From Chloranthus sessilifolius (Eukaryota; Streptophyta; Magnoliopsida; Chloranthales; Chloranthaceae): DNA of 64,000 nucleotides. The notes under the pieces are model-generated. The model did no database searches, had not been told where the DNA came from, and worked only from the letters and a program-made list of their open reading frames with translations. A program made the position numbers and the translations under genes. Location of the stretch: the NCBI GenBank assembly GCA_021018995.1, contig CM037585.1, forward strand, positions 69,690,646 through 69,754,645, written 5' to 3'. This document shows, one piece after another, positions 34,740-45,886 of the stretch (within the stretch, counting starts at the first letter, position 1; each line of letters opens with the position of its first letter).

Positions 34740-37465
34740 TGTATTGAGCACTGAAATATACCACTTTCCACCCCTTAACCTGGCCATTGATAAACCTTTG
34801 AGCTAGTTAATAATGATTTGTAAGTGTGTTTGTATAGATAACAGGAAAATATAGCTTAATGCTGCAATCCATCATTTTCAAGCCAAAAAGAAGGAATTTT
34901 GAGCTAAGTTGTGGAGCTGATATGTTTATATTGAATGCACCATGGTGGTTAACACCATTGGGACTATTTAGCATGCTTCGAGGCCTTTGAAGTCCTGCTG
35001 AGATAGAAATAGATGGAGCTCTGAGTAATGAAGTGTTGCTGCAGCAAACTATACAAACTGCACATAGCAGCCAACCAACAGTTCAAGTGGCACAACTGAA
35101 ATCTCAACCCTAAAAATCAAGCTGCTGTTGCTGCTATATTGAAGCCATATCAAGATGCATGAGTTGCTGCACTGCACCATTTGAGAAGACTCATGGAAAT
35201 GCAGCAAAGGCACACTCAGTCCAGCAGCCCAAGCACTTTGCATTCCACTTCTAGAGCTGTAGCAGAGAAGCCCAACAGCAATCGAGCAGCTCATATCCAA
35301 CCTCTCGAGCACATACCTGAAGCTGCATGTGCTAGAAGAGCATCCTCTCAAGTTGGAGAGTGAACCCCACAAGCAGCGCAACTGCTATTTTAAAGATCTA
35401 AAGCAGTTTTGAGTCTTCAACACATACATGTTGAGCAGCTCAAGTAGGCATAGAAGCTACATCAGTCCAAACTTGAGTGGACCTTGAGCAATTCATTTAT
35501 TCAAGCTTTTATCTATTCGAACAACACTTACCAGGTAGTCGAGCAGTTTAATAGGAAGCAGATCATCCATCCTCTCGAGCTGGGGACTTGAAGCCTTTAA
35601 TACACTCGAGGAGATCATCCATACTCTCGAGTACTTCAAATGTGTTGCTTTAATGAACTCAAGCAGCTGGGAAGGAACCTGTCGAGCAACACAAAATACA
35701 ACCCCATTTTAATCTACACGAGCATATCAAAACCCAGCTGCAATGAGCCTCTCGAGCCCTTCAAAGCCTTTAGTTCATCCTATTGAGAACCTGTCGAGAT
35801 CTGCTCGAGATGCAATTACCTAAAGCTCCATCTGCTTGAGAACTGCTCGAGAATGCAAATCTGAAGCCCATCTTGTCAAGGCACGGGTTCCAGCTGCTAT
35901 GTTCAAACATGCAAGGGTATTTTGGGGATTCTACCGCTTCTAGGGCACACATCCCAATGTGATTAGTTGTCCCACACATCCCAAAGCATTACTTAGAAAC
36001 AAATGGGCCATGACACCAACTCCAAAAGTGGCTATTTTTTATTGGCTATGGCACACTAATGCTGTATGAACTGTCTATATATAGTAAATAGTTGTTTTGT
36101 AAAAATATCCAGATTAGCTGGATCAGAGCCAGGATTAGACTGAGTTCATTTATCTTTTTAGGGTTTTAGTTTTCTTTTTTACTTTTTCCCTTTCTTCTTT
36201 CCTTAACCCCGCAGCCATGCTGAGTTATAGCTTTGTAGCAGCTAGATTAATTTCAGTTTTGTAATCGGTTTTGTATAAGCATTGAGAGTAGTTTTGGGGA
36301 TTTACACAGACTGTTGCCTTGAGGGCAATCATTGTAAGTTCTTTTTATTCAATGAAATGCTAGTTTTAAAGCTCCATTTAATCTTTATTTTTCTGTGCTT
36401 TTCTCACGTAGAGCAGTAAGGGTTTGGTGCACCTATGGTTGCTTGAGCTTGTAGCCTCACAACCATGGTGGCAGCTGTGGTATTCTTATTCTATCTCCAA
36501 CTTCTGTGATGAGGATAACCTCTAGGATAGCCTGTGACCATTCAAGTGGGCAAGGTATAGCTCTAAGGCTGGTCTGACTCATAAAGTTGAGATAGATTCT
36601 TCTTCTCTTCACTTGATCTTGTAGCCAAGTGAGAGACAGCTGCAAACCCAACTTCTCCTCTGTATTGTAATCCCTTCATCAGTGAATAGGCCTGAGATTT
36701 TGTAGAGATAGCAGACTTGTGAGCTGGGTCATTGCAGGCTTTTTTATAGTAATGACCAACTAAATCTAAGTCCCCATTCAACCTATGATTTCTTGTGATC
36801 CCCATGTAATTTTCACAGACTGTTTGATCCTATGGATGCATGATCTTGTAGCCTTGCACACATAGTGTCTGCAATAGTTTTCTTGTTCCGATTTAATCCA
36901 TTGACTGGATGAAATCCTTGAGGTATTTTGTGACCATTTAAGTGGACAATATATAGCCCTAAGATCAGTTCATTCTTTTGGGTTAGGTTAGATTCTTCTA
37001 CCTTGCAGATGTGCTTGTAGCCATTTGAAGGACTGCTACAGATTGATCTCTTGAACTGAGTTGCAGTGTTGATTTACCCATAACTGCCTACTCCTCATTA
37101 TTTTCTTCATTTTCCCTCCATCATCATCCTTCTCCACCCCTTTCTTTAGCTGTAGTTTTTTCCTATTTTTTTAGTTTTATTTTAGTTGTGACACTTAAAC
37201 ACCCTCTCTTTACCTTGCTTTCTAGTGTAGGTTTAGAGTTGCCAGATCTGTAGCCAGATTTGGAGTTTACTATACGCCCTTAGATTTTTAGATCATCACT
37301 CTCCGTGGGACAAACTCTTACTTATTAAAACTTGCTACAATAGGCCTGAATCTTACAGGACTGTGAGTTTGGTTTTGTGCTGTGTTCAATCCACTTTTCT
37401 TTATTTTCCTCATTTTAATCTTTATCATTTTTATAATAAGAACAACACAATCAAAATTTCCAACA
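34740..37465 (+). repeat. 3' LTR of Athila A
   Basis: 2,726 bp from TGTATTGAGCACTG to TTTCCAACA, followed by CTCCC at 37,466-37,470. The CTCGAG array is at about 35,280-35,880 and a clean TATATATA box at 36,076-36,083, where the 5' copy is degenerate. Confidence 0.95.
36076..36083 (+). promoter_or_regulatory. TATA box of the Athila A LTR promoter (3' copy)
   Basis: TATATATA in the context CTGTCTATATATAGTAAA. It lies about 200 bases downstream of the end of the CTCGAG array and is the likely LTR promoter core. Confidence 0.6.
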
Positions 37466-37470
37466 CTCCC
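37466..37470. repeat. Right target site duplication of Athila A (CTCCC)
   Basis: CTCCC directly after the CA end of the A 3' LTR, matching 13,655-13,659. Tat sequence resumes behind it. Confidence 0.9.
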
Positions 37471-38240
37471 CCACATCTGCTGCACAAAAATAAGCCGACA
37501 AAATAAAACAATATAAAATAAATCATCACTCACAGCCCCATCCCTAAATATAAGAGCCCCCATCTCGACACCTAAATGATGACAAAGTAGCCAATCACGC
37601 TACCCGTCCCATCACGATCAGGGTCACTCTCCCTTGTCCCATCGTGTAACTCCACACATCGATGAGAGAGAGAGAAAGCCGCTAATGCCTCATCACACGC
37701 CCTCATGTCCCATCATGACGCTAAAACCCCATCACACCACTAAGGCTAAAGGCAAGTCCCGCTGCGATGCAACTACAACCTGATCTCGCCATCTAACCAA
37801 GACCCGCCACGACACAACCAAAAGGGGAAGACCACCAATGTCCCATCGCCGATTACACTTTCCTAAAATTATGTCGCAACCCGCTACGACACACAACCAG
37901 ACGGGAAGGCTAATTCAATATCCCATCATGAAAAGCAAGGAGCCAAACTCCCTAAATATCCTACCAAGCAGCAGTCGCTAGACTCTACCGCAATAGAAAC
38001 ATATGCTCGCTGAAAGGAAGAAAGGAACTCCTCTAATGTTCCATCGCATCCAACAAATATCAAGTCCCATCACGAATATCTCATCAGGCGATTTGGACAT
38101 CCCATCACACTGACGAGCATCAGGCCCCGCTACAGCATAAATGAAGAAGGAGAGGAAACTCTCTAATGTCCTATCGCGACACCACTATAGTAGCCGGCCA
38201 ATCCCATCGCAAGCAAAAGGCTCCCACCAGCAACAAATCA
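37471..38240. repeat. CCCATCGCGAC-type motif array in the Tat 3' region
   Basis: More than 20 degenerate copies of a motif near TCCCATCRCGAC or CCCGCTACGACAC recur every 20-40 bases. The array starts left of Athila A (about 13,505-13,654), so A inserted into it. No gene is present. Confidence 0.75.
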
Positions 38241-38820
38241 GGTAAATAATTACCCTCTCCGTCTACTCGATATTCCTCGAAAAATATAATTACTTAATAT
38301 TCAGTCAAATGTTTTCAAAATCCGTCTCTCTCAAGTCGTGAATCACTGTAGTCCTCTCATAAGAGACAATCATTAGTATTCATCGAGAAGGTCAGAAGGA
38401 GTATTCGGCATATCAAGTATCGTCTTGACAACCACGCAAACGGTCAGGTCCACAAATCCCGCTCTGGTGGATTTGCTCAGCGATGTCTCGGAAGCCACCT
38501 TTTCTATCATTTTAACACCAAAATGATCTTAAGTTAAAATCCCCAGACCATATATCTATCAAAATTCTATCTCTCATGACCCCAATTCGTTCTCTCCCTT
38601 GGGAAACTGAACATGAGCATACTCAACTATGAGAACTCAAAAATGTCCATTGGAAAGGGACGCCTGAAGTGCCATTGGTGTGATTTATGATGTGCCCGGT
38701 CTTACATGACTTGTGAAAGCCTTCGCCATTATAGGATATTACATCTTATTATCCGATCACTTGACCTTGTCTTTGGACATTTGGATGACACCCCCCGGTA
38801 CCTCGATTGTGTCAAATATC
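38241..38820 (+). other. Tat 3' region, no gene seen
   Basis: Mixed-composition sequence without recognisable domains or clear repeats. It links the motif array to the 83-bp tandem repeat. The ORF at 38,713-38,937 runs into the tandem repeat and has no known domain. Confidence 0.5.
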
Positions 38821-39070
38821 CCTCTGTTTGACTATCACTCACAGCAAGTCGTGACATACGACGAGATGCTCCATGCACCCACATATCAGGATATGCCGAC
38901 TTTCCTCCCGTTTGACTATCACTCACACAAGTCGTGACATGAGGCAGGATGCCCCTTGCACCCACAGATTAGGATATGCCAATTTCCCCCCGTCTGACTA
39001 CCACTTGCAGTAGGTCATGACATGCAACAGGATGCCACTTGCACTTGTGGTTGTGGATACGCCTCTTGAC
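38821..39070. repeat. 83-bp tandem repeat, about three units
   Basis: The landmark GTTTGACTATCACTCAC starts at 38,826 and 38,910 and, as GTCTGACTACCACTTGC, at 38,992, giving spacings of 84 and 82. Each unit also carries GTCGTGACAT (or a variant), an AGGATGC box and AGGATATGCC. A fourth degenerate start may follow at about 39,061. Tandem repeats in this position are typical of the hypervariable 3' region of Tat elements, which is known as a source of plant satellites. Confidence 0.85.
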
Positions 39071-39243
39071 AGCTACCACTGACCCCCGGAATGCTCCATC
39101 TTAGCTTGCGCGAATAGATAAGAAGGCCAAGCATTTCATGTCAGCATCCCTAGTTCACACTTGTAATTTCCCAAAGAAGCAAGAAGATACCACAAAAGAG
39201 GGGTGTCTACTTCTTCGATGCATCCTTACTCCGCAAGGATGCG

Positions 39244-39258
39244 CCAAAGAGGGGCATC
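39244..39258 (+). other. Polypurine tract of the Tat element
   Basis: CCAAAGAGGGGCATC directly precedes the LTR start TGTAGACACCCC. A second PPT-like AAAAGAGGGGTG lies about 50 bases upstream (about 39,196). A polypurine tract marks the 3' end of an internal region, so the LTR that follows was a 3' LTR of the pol-bearing Tat. Confidence 0.65.
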
Positions 39259-39430
39259 TGTAGACACCCCAATTTTGCCCTCTTGGAGTATACAAACCAA
39301 TTTGGTCAACCTTTGACCTTGCTCACGATCTTTGGAAAAGGACTGACCTTCTCCGAAGACCTTAAAACCTTAAAAATAGCTCTGTGATTCGAACCCGAGT
39401 TATCCCGGGGAAGATCTCAAATTCCGCATC

Positions 39431-40000
39431 CTCACAGGAGCGTGCAATTCAATTGCACACATGGACACATACATTGCGATTGGTCCACTTTATACCAGAT
39501 TTATCCTTCCCGTAGATTGCCTTACGAGTTGATTACGCGCCCTATACAACGTGCGCAATCAGATTGCACACCATATCATTGGTGCGCAATTATCCAGTTG
39601 GGACTGAAACTCCACCTTCCATAGACTGCCTTGAGACTTGATTACACGCTCTCACCAGCGCGCATAATCGATTACGTGCTCTGACCCCACGCGTGATTGG
39701 TCCCCAGTTGGACCTGGCCTCTAATTCCCATGACCGCCCAAATTCCCCTATTAAGCACCTGTGAATTGGCGCTTAATTAGATTGCACGTGCCATATAGGG
39801 TGTACAATTAATTCTAATTAGACTGGAACTAAGATACCCGGACGAGTCAGTCAGCTGGTCACTTACTGAGTCGGTAACTGACTAGAGTGGTTAAGCGCTC
39901 GGTACATGGCGTGTAATTCAATTAAGCGCACAAGACAGGGCGTGTAATTGGATTTGATCTGCTAATTACACACCTCCCACAGAGCACGTAATTACTCGTA
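39431..40000. repeat. GCGCGTAATT-type motif array in the Tat LTR U3
   Basis: About twelve copies in both orientations, for example GAGCGTGCAATTCAATTGC, GTGCGCAATCAGATTGCAC, GCGCGCATAATCGATTACG, GGCGTGTAATTCAATTAAGC and GAGCACGTAATTACTCG. The motif is the same as at 11,578-11,945. The array ends at the TATA-like sequence of the LTR. Confidence 0.8.
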
Positions 40001-40119
40001 TAATTTTAAATAGATCCCCTACCTTGTCAAAAATTCAATTCACATTCAGGCCTTGAGTCCCTCTCTTCCAAGCTTAGGATTTCGAGACCCCCTTCTACGG
40101 TGCTCAACTTCAGGTAATC

Positions 40120-40520
40120 TCTTTTAGTTTCTAGTTCTTAGTTCTAGCTTCTAGTTCTTAGTTCTAGTTTCTAGTTTTAGATCTTAGGTTTTGATTCATA
40201 ATTCTTAATTTCTAAGTCTAGTTTCTAGTTTTAATTTCCAATTTCTAATTCTCAGTTTCGGGTTCTAATTCTCACTCGCTAGAGCTAGTTCTTAGCCTTT
40301 AGTTATTAATTTCGAGACTTTTAATCCTAAGTTCTAAATCTCAATTCTTTTTTTTAAATATTTAGTTCTTTATACTTAATTCTAGTTCCCAAATTTTCAT
40401 AATTCTCAATTCTAACTTTATATCCTAAGCGTTAAAATTCCTTAATTTCAATCTTCAAAATCTTAACTTTTCAATTCAAATTTAGTTTTTCAATCTCTAA
40501 TATTTACAAGACAATCCTTA
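40120..40520. repeat. TTCTAGTTCTTAG low-complexity repeat
   Basis: Irregular units of TTCTAG, TTCTTAG and TTTTAG follow one another in the transcribed part of the LTR or leader. No coding potential is seen. Confidence 0.8.
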
Positions 40521-40600
40521 GCCACCCAATTTGCCCAAGGGAGCTTATGGAGGGTACCCGAGAATTGGGCCGATCCTCCTTAGCATAACGGGCCACAACC

Positions 40601-40869
40601 ATTTTTATATTATTTTTATTATATTTCTAGTAGAATTAGGAGACTAATAGCAATTAGACTTCTAATAGAATTAAGATATTTAAATTAATCAGATTCCTAG
40701 TAGCAACAGAAAACACAATTAATTAGAGTTCTTGTCGCCGAAGTCGCCTTCGTTTAGTTTTCTTGTACTATATATATAGTTTCTTTTTTTCCACTCTACT
40801 TCTTTTCTGCACCTACTTGTACTATCGAAAATTTCCCGAGAGTACATGAACATCCACCAGAGACTCGAG
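40601..40869 (+). other. Leader between the Tat LTR and gag
   Basis: AT-rich. TATATATATAG at about 40,768-40,778 is 90 bases upstream of the gag ATG and may be a second TATA-like site or chance AT richness. No primer binding site was recognised. Confidence 0.4.
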
Positions 40870-43082
40870 ATGCCCGAAATACAAAGGATAAAGCTTGGTC
40901 ACCCACCGTTATGGGGGAACCACAATAGCCCTGTATACGACGAAGACTTTTCATACTAATCAGCTCAATATCACCCAGAAATCAATATGGCCGGTAGTGA
41001 GAAAATTCCCTTCACTCCTTTGAGCACAAGCAACAACAACGAAAGTGGCATCGGATAAAAATTCACGGCCCGACAACTTGTGGAGCTCAGTGTCCAGAAA
41101 CTATAAAGGGGAGGAGAGGAGGCCGACGAACTACTTGAAGGTCTAGCCGCAGCATATGAGACCATCAAGGAACGGTGAGATCAGGAGGAGTGAGAGTGAC
41201 AAAGGGAAGAGAAACCACCATCTACTCCAAGCACGATATCTCTGCACGTGTCACAACCCAGGCACGCACTTCGCACACTACTCAGCAACAATCGACAGGA
41301 AAGGATTCATCCCTAGATGATCAAGTAAGACGCCACTGTAAGAGTAGAGGATCTTTCGAAGATCCTCGATGAGTATATGGCTAAGAAGAGAGCCCCTTGG
41401 TTGCTCATTCGGATTTGATAAATTATGTCAGGACCTTGAGTTTAGCTTACCGGCAGGGTTCAAGCCACCCAAATCCAACAAGTACAACGGTACTTGGAAT
41501 ACAGATCACCACCTAACACTTTTCTGTAATGATTGCCGACCCATTTCCAATAATCAGGGGATCCTAATACATTACTTCTAGAGGTCATTAGAAGGGGAAG
41601 CTCTCGATTGGTTCGTCAGACTCTCACTTCACAAGATCGACACATTCGACGATTTGGCCGAACAATTCCTGGACTAATATAAGGCGGTTAGTCTCAGTGA
41701 CTTGATGACAACCAAACAAGAACCTGAGGACGAATTCACAGATTTTGTAGCACACTAGAGGAAGCTTGTGGCCCGCACCGAAAGCCAGATGAAGGAAAAA
41801 GACGCGATCGCCATCATCATAGACAACGTCAAAGAGCTTCTCCAAAGTGCTCTCATTCCCTGACTTCTCTACCCTTTAGTTGCACGCTAGTCGCATCCAA
41901 TGACTTATAAAAGGGGGAGACCTTGCCTTTTCAATAGTAATGTCAAAAGTCATTGCTAACGGTGACTTAAAGCCAAGGAACAACAAGAAAGCCTCTGGCT
42001 CTGAGCAGGTAAACACAGTTTTCAACCAGGGCCAAAGCCCTAGAAATGGAAATAACCAACCGAGGAACTCCGATCAAAGTCAATGCCAGAACCATAATCA
42101 ACAGCGGTACCCCAATCAGAACCAAAACTAGTACCAAAACTGAAACCAATACCCTAACCAAAACCAGAATGCCGCTCGAAATCGGCCAGTCAATACATAA
42201 AATTACAACAACGTGCCCCCGCCTCATAATTTCAACCAGAAAACTAGGGGCCCTTACGAACCTAAATGTGATCACTATCCCCCATTGCCTGACACCATCC
42301 CCAACATATTTCTCTTTCTTAGTGGCCAAAATTTCATCCGATTCCCACCAGAACGGCTATGACCCTGGCCTGCCAACCTTGACTATAGTAAGTTCTGCGC
42401 TTTTCATCGATACGCAGGACATAATTTAGAAGACTGCTGGGTTTTGCGGGATATGATCTATGACATGAATGATCGAAACTAGATTGACTAGGAATCCATC
42501 CGAAACTCTAATCAAAACCACAATCAGCCCCCACAAAAATTAGGGATCATCAATAATCCCATGCCTAACCAGAACCAAGAACTAGTCGCTCACATCACCA
42601 AAGTGGATCTCCCGAGCTGACTCCCTCTCCATCCTTCTACCCTCATCACCCGTGTCAGTCCACCAAACACTTTAATCCATCCAGGTGATTCTTCGAGCCT
42701 CCCATCATCCGCCCACATCCTTCATCCCTGATCACCAAGATTTCCCCTTCGAATCCTCCGCCCTATCCAATCTTCACTCGAATTTGAGTCCAATCATTCA
42801 GAGCTCGAGGATCAACCCTCCGACCCGTAGAACCCTCTATGCCCCCAAATTCTGAGACAACTACACCACCGCCTCCCCTATGTAACTCTGAGCCTAAAAA
42901 TGAAGACAAAGTCCTTCAAATGGCAGAACAAATTGTGCATGGGTAGACAGCCTCACCCAAAAAACTTCAAGTTGAGGGCATGAGACTATGGTGGAATGTT
43001 AGCCAAATGCAAAGGTAAATCAAAGAAGCAAGAACCCGTCAAGGAGGAGGCGCTGATCTCCACCTTCTTAGAAGAGGAAGAT
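40870..43082 (+). pseudogene. gag: Tat gag
   Basis: An ATG at 40,870 opens MPEIQRIKLGHPPLWG. The core gag domain reads YNGTWNTDHHLTLFCND, EGEALDWFVRLSLHKIDTFD, DLAEQFLD, EPEDEFTDFVAH and MKEKDAIAIIIDNV, which matches the Tat/Ogre pattern. A Q/N-rich stretch follows (42,000-42,200). The lineage-specific knuckle KFCAFHRYAGHNLEDCWVL is at about 42,390-42,445. Frameshifts and stops are common. The last open piece, EEALISTFLEEED, ends where Athila C begins at 43,083, so protease and the rest are displaced beyond the window. Confidence 0.8.
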
Positions 43083-43439
43083 TGTTATTCATTGAAAAGT
43101 ACCACTTTTCACCTCTTAACCTAGCCTTTACTGTACCTTGGAGCTATCTAATAATCCTTCGTTAGTATGTTTTGTAGTTAGTAATAACAGTTGCAGCTTA
43201 GTACAAAGTTCATGCTTTTAAAGCTAAAAAGAGAGAATTCAAGCCAAGGGTGACTGTTGAGCCAAGAATAGATGAAACACCATGGTGGTACACACCATGG
43301 TGACTATCTTGGTTGCCTAAGTGGCCCCTAGAAGTTTGATAGATAAGAGAAAAATGGATTTGAGTGGAGAAGGCTGCAACAACAGCATGTACACTGCAGT
43401 AGAGGAGCAGAAGGCAGCCTCCCGTAGTCAGAAGTATTC

Positions 43440-43930
43440 TCTCGTGTAGTTTGAATCTATACAATAGCTGCCTTATGAACACCTCGCGTGGTTAACACCT
43501 GCAGTGCAAAGCATCCTCACAAGGCAACCTCGCGCAGCTCACTGAAGAGGAGCTTCAAAAATCCTACTCGTGAGGTTCTCGCAAAGCACTCATATATTAG
43601 CAGCCTCAGAAGTTTCTATCACACAAATCTTGCAAGGATCCCGCGCACTTTAGAGCCAAATCTAGCCACTCGAAAAGGTAAATTCATCCTGGTGAGCAAC
43701 CCCGCAAAACTCAAGGCTTAACCACACGAGCTGTAAAGTTCAGTGCTTTAGCCACGCAAGACCTATGTGACCAGAGCATCTGAAGGCCTAACTATGCAAA
43801 AAGCCAAAGTCATCCACGCGAGCTAGGGATATTCATTGCAAATTGAGCCTCGCGACGACATTTCATCTAATTGACAATAGCACAGATCCACGTGAGAAGC
43901 AGATCCAGCCTCGCGAAGCACGGGCTCCTG
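43440..43930. repeat. CTCGCG motif array in the Athila C U3
   Basis: CCTCGCG, CGCGAG and close variants (CTCGTG, CACGCG, CACGAG) recur every 20-40 bases in both orientations. Equivalent arrays are in LTR2 (about 49,780-50,350), LTR3 (63,550-64,000) and inside D (58,440-58,925). Confidence 0.8.
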
Positions 43931-44113
43931 CTTTCTCTTTCCATACTCAGCGATAGTTTGGGGATTTCCCCAAGTCTAGGGCACACATCCTGTGGCCCGG
44001 ATCTATGGGCACACATCCCGAGGCATATAAGGGCTGTAAAGGAGGCACGTCTTCAAGCAAAAATTAAGGTTCTTCCCTTCTATTTTCTTATTGGCCAAGG
44101 CAGTGAGGATCGA

Positions 44114-44121
44114 TATATAAG
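44114..44121 (+). promoter_or_regulatory. TATA box of Athila LTR1
   Basis: TATATAAG in the context ATCGATATATAAGTTG; LTR2 has the same octamer at 50,588-50,595. It is downstream of the CTCGCG array and the GCACACATCCC boxes. Confidence 0.65.
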
Positions 44122-45565
44122 TTGTAATCTATTTTTAGAAACCCATCTCTTCCTTAACCTAATTTTGACTGAGAACTTAGGTCAGAGTTGGGATAGGATT
44201 AGATCATCATCTTTTTCCCTTTTTCTTTTTCCTTCGCCAAGCACTTGCTGGCTATGATCTTTGTAAGCAATTAGGCATAGTTTAATTTAGTTTTGTATTG
44301 GGTTGTATAAACTTTGGGATCTGTTGAGGGCTATTTTACACAAGGCTACTACCCTGAGGACTTTGATTGTAAGTCTTTGTTTAATTAATGAAATATTTAT
44401 TTTAATGCTTATTCAATTTGCTATTTTTCTGTGTCCCACATAGTATTCTTTGATCTATGTCATACACATAAGATTTTACTAATTGGAAGCTCCCATGGAA
44501 GCTTCATCTTGTAGCCCTGTGACCATGGTGGTAGCAGCAATTTTCTTATTCCATCTCAGTCCTCTATGATTTAGATAGCCTCTGTGGATAGCCTGTGGCC
44601 ATTTGAGTGGACAGACTATAGCCCTAAGGTAATTCTAAGCCCCCCTCTATTTTACATTACCATACTCAGATGTTAGATCTGATTCTCTGTAGAGATTGTA
44701 GACTTGTGAGTTGAGTTATTGCAAGCCTTTTGTAGCAATGACGAGCTATATTTATGTCCCCAAATAGTTTATGAATAACTATGGTTTCCACTGGTTTTTC
44801 AAGAGCTATTTGCTCCTATGGATGTCTGAGCTTGTAGCCTGGTAAGCATAGTGTCTGTAATGATCTTCATATTCTGGTTTAATTCATTGGTTGGAGGAAA
44901 TCTATTAGATAATCATGACCATTTAAGTGGATAGGTTATAGCCTTAAGATCAGTCCATTCCATTGGAAAAGATTGATTTTCTGATTTAACTCATGTGGTT
45001 TGATCCTCTCTATTGGATAGTCTGTGACCATTGAAGTGGATAGGTTATAGCCTTAGGAGACCAGGTTAAATCACAGGAGTTGAGTTAGATTTTTCCACCT
45101 TGCAGATGTGCTTGTAGCCATCTGAAGGATTACTACAGAGATAGCTTTAGATCTGAGTTGCATGATTGAAATGACCTTAGCTTAGTTGTCTACTTCCCAT
45201 CAATTTTTATCTTTATTTTATCACACACTATCATCACCTTCTTCATAAGCCCTTTCTCTAGTATAGGACTACACTTTCTTTATATTCTTTTAGTTTTAGT
45301 TTAGTTATGACACTTAAACTCCCTTTTTAGGATTGCCAGATCTGGAGGGCTTACTAAAATAACCCTTTGGGGTTAAAGATCAATCAACCCTATGGGATAA
45401 ACTCTTACTTACTCAAAACTTGCTACAATAGCCCTGGATCTTGCAGGACTGTGTTTATTTTAGACTGCTGTGATAACCCCTTTTGCATCTCTTCCTTTGA
45501 TTTATTTTCCACCACTGTTTTCCAATAAAATAGTAGGAAGCATTTAAAATATTGCAACAAGTTTT

Positions 45566-45583
45566 TGGCACCGTTGCCGGGGA
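45566..45583 (+). other. Primer binding site of Athila C (tRNA-Asp type)
   Basis: TGGCACCGTTGCCGGGGA starts six bases after the LTR end. It differs at one position from the TGGCGCCGTTGCCGGGGA site used by Athila-group elements, complementary to the 3' end of tRNA-Asp. This is the best-preserved primer site in the window. Confidence 0.85.
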
Positions 45584-45886
45584 TCTTTGATCTATTAGTA
45601 GACCTGAGTTTTTGCTTTTTGTTTACTAAGTTCATTTGTAGCAGTGCCTTTAATTTAATAAAAGTACTACTGATTTTTGTTAGAATTTTTACGAAAATTT
45701 TGGACAGCAGCAGAAGGGAAAAGCTTAAGCTACAGCTGGAGTTTAGCTAGCTTATGTTTGCATTTCTTTTACCCTAAAACTCAGTTCCATTTTTGTTGAA
45801 TTCCCTGACAATAGTTTAGTTGTAAATTTTGTTTACAATTTTTTAAGTGTGTTGTGAGTGTTTTCTTGACCTGCTGTTCTATGTGT

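Larger units (their letters stand above)
13660..37465 (+). mobile_element. Athila-like LTR retrotransposon A, pol-deleted, interrupted by Athila B
   Basis: It has TG...CA LTRs at 13,660-16,362 and 34,740-37,465, flanked by a CTCCC duplication. Without the nested element B, the internal part is 16,363-16,835 plus 30,678-34,739. It holds a leader, a decayed gag and then, after a large deletion, only a trace of the integrase C-terminus before the conserved 3' region. RT, RNase H, protease, most of integrase and ORF2 are missing. It would therefore have depended on a related element for mobility, unless the deletion happened after insertion. The two LTRs differ at about 16 of the first 260 aligned bases. 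Confidence 0.9.
39259..40600 (+). repeat. LTR of the Tat element (right end uncertain)
   Basis: The start TGTAGACACCCCAATTTTG is a common start of Tat-lineage LTRs. A GCGCGTAATT-type motif array fills 39,431-40,000, a TATA-like TTTTAAATAG follows at about 40,004, and then a pyrimidine-rich leader. I could not find a convincing CA terminus or primer site, so the end is only known to lie between about 40,500 and the gag ATG at 40,870. Confidence 0.6.
519..43082 (+). mobile_element. Tat/Ogre-lineage Ty3/gypsy element T, interrupted by Athila A (13,660-37,465)
   Basis: Reading left to right and skipping Athila A, the parts are pol (linker, RT, RNase H, second RNase H, integrase), a long 3' region with an antisense gene, a polypurine tract, an LTR and then gag. 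RT and integrase sequence (MPGLD start, LHHSSPFYPQGNGQVE), two RNase H domains and the gag knuckle CAFHRYAGHNLEDC are typical of the Tat lineage. The order pol-LTR-gag means either two Tat copies sharing one LTR or a rearranged element. Protease is not visible: it would lie left of 519 or right of 43,082, both broken by Athila insertions. All reading frames are damaged. Confidence 0.8.
43083..45559 (+). repeat. LTR1 (5' LTR of Athila C)
   Basis: 2,477 bp from TGTTATTCATTG to TATTGCAACA. It contains twin CACCATGGTG palindromes at 43,278-43,287 and 43,293-43,302, a CTCGCG-type array (about 43,440-43,930), two GCACACATCC boxes (about 43,981 and 44,009) and TATATAAG at 44,114-44,121. Three copies of a 'gtgga(t/c)aggttatagcc' block lie in R/U5 (about 44,598, 44,930 and 45,037). 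Confidence 0.9.

Noticed and set aside
37571..38230. CRISPR-like or satellite reading of the short-motif arrays
   Set aside because: Motifs are degenerate, unevenly spaced and occur in both orientations; the sequence is plant nuclear DNA.
43078..43082. AAGAT as proven target duplication of the C/D composite
   Set aside because: The right end is outside the window, so the partner cannot be read.
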